From: Planctomycetota bacterium | GTDB lineage: Bacteria > Planctomycetota > PLA2 > JAEUHO01 | Reading direction: 5' to 3' | Length of the DNA stretch: 41,920 nucleotides | NCBI GenBank assembly: GCA_029259795.1 | Contig: JAJDEM010000044.1 | Span: 1 to 41,920, forward strand | Part shown: one piece after another, positions 8,476 through 14,976 of the stretch | How positions within the stretch are numbered: position 1 is the first letter of the stretch | How the letters are laid out: every line of letters begins with the position of its first letter | Position numbers and translations under genes: made by a program | Notes under the pieces: generated by a model | What the model was told of the DNA's origin: nothing | Databases searched by the model: none | What the model saw: the letters and a program-made list of their open reading frames with translations, nothing else

Positions 8476-9698
8476 CCGGCGCTCGGCGCCTCGGGGGCCA
8501 GCGCCCGCCAGGCATCGAGGATCCCTCGCAACAGCGCGACGCGCCGGCCCGCCCGCCCCCGCTGCGGATCGTGGGTCGCCTCGATGCCGGCAGCGGCGGC
8601 GTGCGCCTCGATCGACCCCGCCTTGCGATTGGTCAGAAGGCGCGCGGTAGCGCTCAGGTCGAGGAACGGGCCGGGCAGCGTACCCCCGCAGTCCTGGAGC
8701 AGGCGCAGCGCGTGGTGGCCCCATGACGCCACGACATCCGTAGGCCGCAGGAAGTCCACGAACGCCGAGAGCATCTCCTCAACCGATCCTCCCGCGAGGA
8801 GCTCAGCGGCCGAGAACCCCACGTAGCCGGGGATGTTGGGCGCCAGCGGGTGACGAGGTGCCACAAGCGACGAGAGGTGCTCGCCCGTGCTGGGGCGCAG
8901 CGCCGTCCAGACGATCAGCTCGTCCCCAAACGCGCGCTCGGACGTGCCGTGCGGCCACGCGTTCGCGTCGGCCATGACGAGGACAAGGTCCTCGTAGCGA
9001 TCGCGGACTTCTACGGGCAGTCGCTCATGCGGCGTGAGCTTCGGACGGGTGCGCAGTCGGGGGACGCGCTTCTCCGGTGCGGCGGCTGTCTGCTGCGCTC
9101 GGATCTGTGCATCGACCATGGCATCCATCGGGCGACGCAGCGCACGGAAGCGCTCCGGCTCGCCTTCGATCGCGCCCAGGACATGCATGAGTGCCTCGAT
9201 CGTCGAGACGTACTCGTCGCAGGGCTCGCGCCGAATCCTGTAGTTGGACGGCTCCGGCGCATGGAACGCGTAGCACGGCAGCGCGGCCAGGCGCGGGTTG
9301 TCGCGCACGAGCGTCCGGGCCTGCGACCAGGTGCCGTCCACGACGACCAGGGTGACCGGCGCAGGCGGCGGCTCGCGCAGGATGTCGCGTGCATCCGGCC
9401 CCGGATAGAGCAGCACCGGCGGGCGGGTCGGGTCGGCACAGGCCGCCGCGAGCACGTCGCTCTCATCCCACGCCGTGCCGACATGCACACTCGCCTGCGG
9501 CAGGCAGAGGCTCGCCATGTGCGCCGTCCCGATCGGCATGCCGGCCTCGCGCGGGTGCTGGAGGATCACGATCCGTGAGCGTGTCTCGATCGTGGTGATG
9601 GCCGCGCAGTAGCAGACGCTCACAGGCCGCTCGCAGCGCGAGCACATGGCGCGCCCGGTCGTGGCTTCGGCAGGGGACGGGGGAGGGGTGGCGCTCAC
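8472..9698 (-). CDS. DTW-domain tRNA-uridine aminocarboxypropyltransferase with an extra C-terminal domain
   Basis: 408 residues. The N-terminal 200 residues match the DTW family (TapT in E. coli, formerly YfiP), which transfers the 3-amino-3-carboxypropyl group of S-adenosylmethionine to a uridine in tRNA. Visible are four cysteines, C-x2-C-x6-C-x-C (residues 19, 22, 29, 31), probably zinc-binding; HPREAGMPIGTA; the DTW signature in the form VVVDGTWSQA (Asp121-Trp124); and SNYRIRREP with STIEAL. Bacterial DTW proteins usually end near here, but this one continues for about 190 residues. The extension reads like a DnaQ/RNase-H-type exonuclease fold whose acidic residues are missing (LVLVMADANAW, VASWGHHALRLL, FLDLSATARLL). 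The GTG start is 9 bases after the stop of the MmcQ-like gene, so it is likely the last gene of that operon. Confidence 0.85.
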   Translation of the reverse strand: MSATPPPSPAEATTGRAMCSRCERPVSVCYCAAITTIETRSRIVILQHPREAGMPIGTAHMASLCLPQASVHVGTAWDESDVLAAACADPTRPPVLLYPGPDARDILREPPPAPVTLVVVDGTWSQARTLVRDNPRLAALPCYAFHAPEPSNYRIRREPCDEYVSTIEALMHVLGAIEGEPERFRALRRPMDAMVDAQIRAQQTAAAPEKRVPRLRTRPKLTPHERLPVEVRDRYEDLVLVMADANAWPHGTSERAFGDELIVWTALRPSTGEHLSSLVAPRHPLAPNIPGYVGFSAAELLAGGSVEEMLSAFVDFLRPTDVVASWGHHALRLLQDCGGTLPGPFLDLSATARLLTNRKAGSIEAHAAAAGIEATHDPQRGRAGRRVALLRGILDAWRALAPEAPSAG

Positions 9699-9707
9699 GC
9701 CCTCAGC

Positions 9708-10178
9708 CTAGCGACGGCGCGTACCGCTGGCCTTCTTCGCAGCCTTCTTCGCAGCCTTCTTCTTCGCGCGCTTCTTCGTGGCGGCCTTCTTCTTGGCCGC
9801 CTTCTTCCTGGCGGCCTTCTTCTTGGCGGCCTTCTTCTTGGCGGGCCCGGCAGCGCTCAGCGCATAGCTCTCGTCCAGCCACTTCGTCCAGAGCGCCTTC
9901 GGCATGGGCGACGCCGCGCTGAAGCGTGCCGTCACCCAGGCTGTACTCCCGACCTGGAAGTCCTCGGGTGCCCGCTTGGCCAAGCGCTCGGCCTCTGTCC
10001 GGGAACGCCCCAGCTTGAACATCGCCTTGCAGCGACCGCCCTGCATGCCGACGTAGAGGAACGCCTGCTTGCCCGTCTTGAACGAGCTCTGGGTACAGGA
10101 CGTCCCCTGATCGACGCCGGGATAGCGACTCGCCTTCAGGCGCATCGGCTCCGTCGGATCCTTCTTGCTTGCAGCCAC
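9708..10178 (-). CDS. MmcQ/YjbR-like protein with a histone-H1-like Lys/Ala tail
   Basis: 156 residues from a GTG at 10178 that has GGAGG 9 bases upstream; the longer frame overlaps the preceding gene and was rejected. The first 110 residues contain SFKTGKQAFLYVGM, KAMFKLGR and GSTAWVTARFS followed by LWTKWLDESYAL, the layout of the MmcQ/YjbR family (CyaY-like fold, often described as DNA-binding). The last 40 or so residues are almost pure repeats of KKAAKKKAA with a final SGTRRR, like the C-terminal tail of histone H1 or bacterial H1-like proteins. Such a tail would bind nucleic acid non-specifically. It is third in a unit ArsR, AHSA1, MmcQ-like, DTW, with a 31-base gap before it and a 9-base gap after. 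Family assignment is moderately secure; the tail is directly visible. Confidence 0.75.
   Translation of the reverse strand: MAASKKDPTEPMRLKASRYPGVDQGTSCTQSSFKTGKQAFLYVGMQGGRCKAMFKLGRSRTEAERLAKRAPEDFQVGSTAWVTARFSAASPMPKALWTKWLDESYALSAAGPAKKKAAKKKAARKKAAKKKAATKKRAKKKAAKKAAKKASGTRRR
9712..9843 (-). repeat. Low-complexity Lys/Ala codon repeat
   Basis: Irregular tandem copies of GCCTTCTTCTTGGCG on the plus strand encode the KKAAKKKAA tail of the MmcQ-like protein. It is coding low complexity and may be prone to length change by slippage. It is not a CRISPR array, as there are no unique spacers. Confidence 0.8.
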
Positions 10179-10187
10179 GGAAGACGT

Positions 10188-10192
10188 CCTCC
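10188..10192 (-). promoter_or_regulatory. Ribosome binding site deciding the MmcQ-like start
   Basis: GGAGG on the minus strand, 9 bases before the GTG at 10178. It lies in the short gap after the AHSA1 stop and rules out the longer in-frame start at 10298. Confidence 0.6.
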
Positions 10193-10209
10193 AAGGGGTT
10201 TGCGTGCGA

Positions 10210-10686
10210 TCAGCCCTCGCTCGGCGTGGCAAGGAACGCATCAAGCTTCCCCAACGCCGCCGTCCAGCCACCGCGAATGATATCCCGCAGCTCGACATCG
10301 CCCTCGACGGTCATGTCCGGGATGCCCGCGTGCACGAGACGGACCAACGTTCCGCCCTCCACCTCGGTGAAGTCGACGGTCACAAGCATGGTCTCGTCCG
10401 GTCCGGCCGGACTGCCCGACTCGAACGCCAGCCGCGCAGGCGGGTCGAACTCCGTAAGCGTCGCCGCGCCGGGGACCTCGCCGACACCCTCGATCGTCAT
10501 GTGGTGGCAGTACTGCCCACCGACCTGCGGCTCGATCTCCGAGCGGACCGACGTCGTCGCCGCACACCCCCACCACTGCTGGACCTTGCTCGTCTCGACC
10601 CACGCCTCGAACACCAACTCGCGCGGCGCCGGATACACCCGCGACACGATCAACTTGCCGTCTTCGAACGTCGTCTCTGTACTCAT
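10210..10686 (-). CDS. SRPBCC domain protein, AHSA1 (activator of Hsp90 ATPase-like) family
   Basis: 158 residues. The opening LIVSRVYPAPRELVFEAWVETSKVQQWWG is the standard start of AHSA1/CalC-type START-fold proteins: a beta strand, then the PxxxVFxAWTxPxxxxxWWG helix. The end, GGWTAALGKLDAFL, is the usual C-terminal helix. These small proteins form a hydrophobic pocket for an unknown ligand; the Hsp90 name comes from a distant eukaryotic homolog and should not be taken as function. The ATG overlaps the stop of the upstream ArsR gene by four bases (ATGA), so translation is coupled. Pairing of ArsR and AHSA1 genes is very common in soil and environmental bacteria. Confidence 0.92.
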   Translation of the reverse strand: MSTETTFEDGKLIVSRVYPAPRELVFEAWVETSKVQQWWGCAATTSVRSEIEPQVGGQYCHHMTIEGVGEVPGAATLTEFDPPARLAFESGSPAGPDETMLVTVDFTEVEGGTLVRLVHAGIPDMTVEGDVELRDIIRGGWTAALGKLDAFLATPSEG

Positions 10687-11048
10687 CGCTTCTTCCTCTC
10701 CTGAGGGCTGGTCTGCTTGCGTGCTGCCGCGCCATGTGCCTTGAGGTACGTGTCCACGGCATCAAACTGCTGTTCCCAGGACCGCGCGTAGCGCCCGATC
10801 CAGGTGCTCGCCATCTCGATCGACCGCGGGTCCACGCGGATGCGGTGTTCGCGGCCCACGCGGGTCCGCTGGATCAGCCCCGCCTCCTCCAACACACGCA
10901 GGTGGCGCGAAATCGCCGGCTGGGACATGGCATACGGCTCAGCGAGTGCGCTCACGTTGGTCTCGCCTTCGGCGAGTTGCTGGAGCATGCCCCGGCGGGT
11001 CGGGTCCGCCAGGGCGGAGAAGACGAGATCGAGGGGGGCCTTTTGCAT
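10683..11048 (-). CDS. ArsR-family winged-helix transcriptional regulator
   Basis: 121 residues from an ATG at 11048, beginning MQKAPLDLVFSALADPTRRGML, the canonical ArsR start. The helix-turn-helix is in NVSALAEPYAMSQPAISRHLRVLEEAGLI, followed by the beta-wing TRVGREHRIRVDP. I see no CxC metal site in the recognition helix, so it is not a classical arsenic sensor; AHSA1-linked members usually lack one. It probably represses its own operon with the AHSA1, MmcQ-like and DTW genes downstream. The FMN reductase at 11180 is divergent, so the 131-base gap may hold a shared operator. The longer frame to 11162 is not supported. Confidence 0.93.
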   Translation of the reverse strand: MQKAPLDLVFSALADPTRRGMLQQLAEGETNVSALAEPYAMSQPAISRHLRVLEEAGLIQRTRVGREHRIRVDPRSIEMASTWIGRYARSWEQQFDAVDTYLKAHGAAARKQTSPQERKKR

Positions 11049-11179
11049 AACCAACAGGCTATATGACAGCTCGAGGCGCTCGTCAAGCCTGCGCTCCGCG
11101 ACCGCGCAGCAACACAATCTGCTACCCGGCCCGGGGCCTGCCGGGGATGATCCGAGGTCCACCTCAGCACGGAGGCTCC

Positions 11180-11755
11180 ATGCCTAACATCCTCGCGTTC
11201 GCCGGCAGCACCCGCACGGACTCCTACAACAAGCGTGTCGTCGCCGTTGCAGCCGAAGCCGCGCGCGCCGCCGGTGCGGAGGTCGAGGTGATCGACTTGC
11301 GCGACTTCCCGATGCCGCTGCTGGACGAGGACGAGGAGCGCGCGAACGGCAAGCCCCCCGCCGCTCTGGCCCTGAAGGCGAAGATGGCCGCCAGCGACGG
11401 CTTCCTGATCAGCTCGCCTGAGTACAACGGTGGGATCACGGGAGTCCTCAAGAACACGCTCGACTGGGTGTCCCGACCGGACGAGGGCGACGCGCCGCGC
11501 AGCATGCCGGCGTTCCAGGGCAAGACCGTCGTCTTGATGAGTGCCTCGCCGGGCGGACTCGGCGGCCTGCGCGCGCTGTTTCACGTGCGCGACATCCTCT
11601 CGGGCGTTGGCTGCGTCGTCCTGCCGCAGCAGGTGGCTGTCTCGGCGGCGTACAAGGAGTTCGACGAGGATGGCGCGATGAAGGCAGACGGCTTCCGCCC
11701 GCGCATCGAAGCGCTGGGCACCACCCTCGCGGAATACCTCACGCGGCACGCGTGA
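11180..11755 (+). CDS. NADPH-dependent FMN reductase (flavodoxin-fold)
   Basis: 191 residues. ATG 11180 has GGAGG 4 to 5 bases upstream. The N-terminus ILAFAGSTRTDSYNKRV is the phosphate-binding loop for FMN (GSxRxxSxNxxL type). LISSPEYNGGITGVLKNTLDWVSRP is the family signature that contacts the flavin, and VVLMSASPGGLGGLRA follows. The family reduces FMN, quinones, azo dyes or chromate with NAD(P)H, and the true substrate is not readable from sequence. Cytoplasmic, probably a homodimer or tetramer. It is divergent from the ArsR operon and convergent with the kinase gene that ends at 11787. Confidence 0.95.
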   Translation: MPNILAFAGSTRTDSYNKRVVAVAAEAARAAGAEVEVIDLRDFPMPLLDEDEERANGKPPAALALKAKMAASDGFLISSPEYNGGITGVLKNTLDWVSRPDEGDAPRSMPAFQGKTVVLMSASPGGLGGLRALFHVRDILSGVGCVVLPQQVAVSAAYKEFDEDGAMKADGFRPRIEALGTTLAEYLTRHA

Positions 11756-11786
11756 GCGACGACACGCCTCGCGCGTCTGAGTTGAG

Positions 11787-13463
11787 CTAGGAGGCCGCGA
11801 CCGCGAGAGCCTCGAGCTCACGCGCAACCGCACTGGCATCGGAGGGCCGCAGCGCCGGATCCGACGCGAGGAGACGCATCGTCAGGTCGCGCAGTGCTGC
11901 AGGGTGCTCATTGCCGAGCGGAGGCGGCGGCGCGTTCCGCACGGTCGTAATCGAGTAGATCGACTCCCCCGGCGGATACGGCAACGCGCCGGCCATCAAC
12001 TCGTAGAGGATCGTGCCAAGCGCGTAGAGATCGGCGGCCGACGTCGCAACGGACCCTGCGAACTGCTCCGGCGCCATGTAGAGCGGTGTCCCTGCCAGCT
12101 GCCCCGTCATCGTGAGGCGCGTCGCCTTGTCCTGACGAGCGATACCGAAGTCGGCGATGACGGCGCGCTCGCCTGCTGCGACCAGCACATTGTGTGGCTT
12201 CAGGTCGCGATGCACGATGCCCGCCGCGTGGATGGCCTCGAGTCCACGGGCGATCCCGGCGCCCAAGGACGCCACGCGATCCGGTGCAAAGGAGCCCTCG
12301 CGCAGGAGCAACGTCGCCAGATCCGGACCGCCGATGAAGTCCATGACGACATACGGCGTGCCGTTCTCCTCCCCCACACCGCGGATTCCGACCACGTTCT
12401 CGTGGTCGATCTGCTGCATCGCGCGCGCTTCACGCAGGAAGCGCTCGAACGCGTCGTTGTCCTCGCGATGCTCCGGCTTCAGGGCCTTGACGGCGAGCGG
12501 CGCCCCCTCGCTGCACGCACTGTGGGCGCGCAGAACGACGCCGAAGGCGCCAGCGCCATGCCGACCGACGATCTCAAGACCATCTGGGCAGTCGCTGGGA
12601 AACAGGCGCGAGCCCGTCTGGAAGCCCGAAGGAATCTCGGCGGCGTGCCGCTGGTGGATCTCGACGAGGAGCATCCCGAGCGACGCGGCACTGCCCTTGC
12701 GTTCCGCAGGGTCGGCCTCCAGCGCATCGACAAGTCGACTGAGCAGTGCCTGGGGGACATCCGGACTGAGCGTGTGCAGATCCAGCAGCGGCGCGGCATC
12801 ACGGGCGCGCTGGGTCGCCACCTCCTCATCGTCCCCGCCCCGCGGATAGCGACCGGTGAGCCAGTAGAAGATCGTCGCGGCCAGTCCGTAGACGTCCGAC
12901 GCCGTCGTCGGCCGCTCGCCGCCGAACTCCTCGGGTGCGGTGAATGGGGAGAGGCCGAGCACCGCCGGACGCAGGGGCCAGATGCCTGCGTGCAGGTCGG
13001 CCGCCTTCACGAGATTCAGCAAGAAGGCGTGGCCACGGTCGCTCACCGAGACCCAGCGCGGGGACACCTTGCCGTGGACGTAGCCCTCGGCATGGATGTG
13101 GGCCAGCGCGTCGGCGACCTGCGCACCCAGGCGAGCGGCCTCCCCGACCGGCAGGCGGCCGTCCTCCGAGACGATGTCGCTGGTCAGCCGAATCTTGTCG
13201 TACTCATGCACCGACCAGAGGGCGCCGTCGTGCTCGAACACGTCAATCGCCCGGTGGATGTGCGGGTGCCGCAGCGCCGCGGCCAGACGCTGCTCGCGAT
13301 AGAAGGTCTCATGAACGTCCTGGCCGCGGGCCGGGTCGATGCTCAGCCGGCGCAGCATGACATCGCTGCCCAGGATGAGGTTCTTCCCCAGGAAGAAGGT
13401 GCTCGGGGGGCTGACGGTGATCGCCTCGCCCAGTTCGTAGCTCTCGATACCCACGAACGGCAT
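11787..13463 (-). CDS. Tandem pseudokinase-kinase: Ser/Thr protein kinase with a degenerate N-terminal kinase domain
   Basis: 558 residues from ATG 13463; a GTG at 13469 with GAGG 6 bases upstream is an alternative. Residues 1-270 have the pattern of a Hanks kinase but lack its key residues. The catalytic loop is HGKVSPRWVSV (His130, Gly131, Lys132) instead of HRDLKPxN, LNLVKA stands where DFG should be, and VMLRRL has Arg in place of the ATP-binding Lys. APEEFGGERPTTASDVYGLA is the preserved APE and helix F region. Residues 300-558 are a complete kinase: GRHGAGAFG loop, AVKALK (Lys326), HRDLKPHN (Asp420), DFG (Asp438) and GTPLYMAPEQF. There is no membrane segment, so it is cytoplasmic. The arrangement resembles pairs in which a pseudokinase controls its kinase partner. 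Confidence 0.9.
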   Translation of the reverse strand: MPFVGIESYELGEAITVSPPSTFFLGKNLILGSDVMLRRLSIDPARGQDVHETFYREQRLAAALRHPHIHRAIDVFEHDGALWSVHEYDKIRLTSDIVSEDGRLPVGEAARLGAQVADALAHIHAEGYVHGKVSPRWVSVSDRGHAFLLNLVKAADLHAGIWPLRPAVLGLSPFTAPEEFGGERPTTASDVYGLAATIFYWLTGRYPRGGDDEEVATQRARDAAPLLDLHTLSPDVPQALLSRLVDALEADPAERKGSAASLGMLLVEIHQRHAAEIPSGFQTGSRLFPSDCPDGLEIVGRHGAGAFGVVLRAHSACSEGAPLAVKALKPEHREDNDAFERFLREARAMQQIDHENVVGIRGVGEENGTPYVVMDFIGGPDLATLLLREGSFAPDRVASLGAGIARGLEAIHAAGIVHRDLKPHNVLVAAGERAVIADFGIARQDKATRLTMTGQLAGTPLYMAPEQFAGSVATSAADLYALGTILYELMAGALPYPPGESIYSITTVRNAPPPPLGNEHPAALRDLTMRLLASDPALRPSDASAVARELEALAVAAS

Positions 13464-13546
13464 CCTCACACGAGGCCTCGGGCCGGGCAACCGGCGTCCC
13501 CTGCTCCCTCACCGATGCCACGAGGTCCTTCGAGGTTTCACCCGAA

Positions 13547-14755
13547 TCAGGGAGCCGACCGCTTGACGGTGAGGCCGGCGCGACCCGCCATCAGCGGCTC
13601 GCGATAGCGCCCGTCGCCCTTCAGGGCGTAGTTGAGGAACGCCGTTGACCGCTCGACGAGGAGCAGCGTCGCCTCGCGGGGGCCAAGCATGTGGGTCATC
13701 CCCTTGACCACCAAGAGGAAGCGCTCGCCGGGCGCCTGCTTGTAGGCCGCCGTTGCGGCAGCGAGGAACTGATCCTGATCGCCGATGATCAGGCACGCCG
13801 GAGAGGTGGCCTTGCCTTCGACCGCCTCACCGGGCCCCGACGGCGCCAGCGCGAGACAGGCGCGCACCCGCTGATCGGTGCGGGCGCTGCGCAAGGCCGC
13901 ATTCCCGCCGCGCGAGTGGCCCGCGACCGCCAGCCGCTTGAGATCGACGAGCCCCTTCAGCGGCGAGCCCTCCCGCGCCGCCTCCGTCGTAAGCCAGTCC
14001 ATGACGGTGCCGAACTTCCCGGCGCGCTTGGCCGCGGACCTGTCGTTGAACGCAACGATCACGGTAATGTAGCCCCACGTGGCAAACCACCGGCCGTAGG
14101 GTCGGTAGCCCTGGGCACTGGCCGCGTCGCCCCCGGGGGAGAACACGATGGCCGGATACGGGCCCGCGCCATCCGGATGATGGACCTGCGCCGCCATCCC
14201 CTCGATCGTCGCGTCGTACTGGCGAAGCCCCAGCCCGCCGCCCTTGCCAGGGTGCTTCAACTCGACGCCGACGTCGCCCGAAACAAACGGCTTCCAGCCC
14301 TTGCCGGCGTCCACGTGCACGGCGTAGGTGAAACCTGACTTCGCCTTCTTGGTGAAGGTGTAGCGCCAGCGTTCGTCGGTCTCGCCTTCGTGCGCGGTCT
14401 CCTCGAACGTCACGACGCCCTGCGCATCGACGGCGCCTGTGTAGACGCGCAGCACGCCCTTGGCCCACTGGCGCATGCGGAGTGCCTTGCTCTTGGCGTC
14501 CCAGGAGATCACGCGGAGATCCTCGTGGACCGTACGCCCCTGCATCGTGCTCTTGGTGCGGATCTCGATCACGGACTTGGCAAGCCCGTACGCTCCGACC
14601 TGGGTCTCGTCGTAGGCGCCGTAGGGGTGCTTGCCCGCACCGGTGAACTCGCCAACGAAGAATGCGACGGGGGCGAGCGGATCGTCGGGGGATCCGACAG
14701 CGAGTGTTGCGTTGCCAAGGAGCAAGCCAAGTGCGAGTACATGCCAGGTCTTCAT
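13547..14755 (-). CDS. Exported alpha/beta hydrolase with an N-terminal lipocalin-like domain
   Basis: 402 residues from ATG 14755 with GGGAG about 8 bases upstream. The signal peptide is MKTWHVLALGLLLGNATLAVGS. Residues 28-165 form a beta-rich domain starting APVAFFVGEFTGAG, like the DUF1579/nitrobindin type of lipocalin-like barrel. Residues 180-400 are an alpha/beta hydrolase of the dienelactone hydrolase/PET-hydrolase-like group: nucleophile GHSRGG (Ser281), acid in IIGDQDQF (Asp326 or Asp328), and histidine in GMTHMLGP (His355). VFSPGGDA is the oxyanion region. It is probably a periplasmic or secreted esterase; substrate unknown. The longer frame to 14848 was rejected in favour of the signal peptide start. 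The fusion of a barrel to a hydrolase is uncommon in my knowledge. Confidence 0.82.
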   Translation of the reverse strand: MKTWHVLALGLLLGNATLAVGSPDDPLAPVAFFVGEFTGAGKHPYGAYDETQVGAYGLAKSVIEIRTKSTMQGRTVHEDLRVISWDAKSKALRMRQWAKGVLRVYTGAVDAQGVVTFEETAHEGETDERWRYTFTKKAKSGFTYAVHVDAGKGWKPFVSGDVGVELKHPGKGGGLGLRQYDATIEGMAAQVHHPDGAGPYPAIVFSPGGDAASAQGYRPYGRWFATWGYITVIVAFNDRSAAKRAGKFGTVMDWLTTEAAREGSPLKGLVDLKRLAVAGHSRGGNAALRSARTDQRVRACLALAPSGPGEAVEGKATSPACLIIGDQDQFLAAATAAYKQAPGERFLLVVKGMTHMLGPREATLLLVERSTAFLNYALKGDGRYREPLMAGRAGLTVKRSAP

Positions 14756-14841
14756 CGAGGGTCTCCCTTGGGGGCATCCAGCGCCGACATCAGGCCCGAG
14801 AGCCTGCTTCGCAGGACGCTCGTCCGGCGGCTCGAAGGATA

Positions 14842-14867
14842 GCCGCACGCCTGGGCGTCGGTGCGGC
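14842..14867. terminator. Strong GC hairpin downstream of the SNF2 gene, possible terminator
   Basis: GCCGCAC (14842-14848) pairs with GTGCGGC (14861-14867), with extra internal CGC/GCG pairing. It lies 110 bases beyond the stop of the SNF2 gene and 87 bases before the start of the hydrolase gene on the same strand. There is no T-run after it, so it would be an atypical terminator. The rest of 14756-14976 shows nothing else I can name. Confidence 0.3.
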
Positions 14868-14976
14868 AGAGAGCTACGGGGTACGCTCGCGGGGCTTGAG
14901 GCTTTCGGCCCAGATACGGCAGCGCATCCAAGCCGTAGGACGCGATCCCGTGGCGCACTCTTCCGCTCGCTCGGAA

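Noticed and set aside
9712-9843. CRISPR-like repeat array
   Set aside because: The repeats are lysine and alanine codons in frame, without spacers.
11904-13607. 567-codon plus-strand open frame
   Set aside because: Antisense to the pseudokinase-kinase gene, which has complete kinase motifs.
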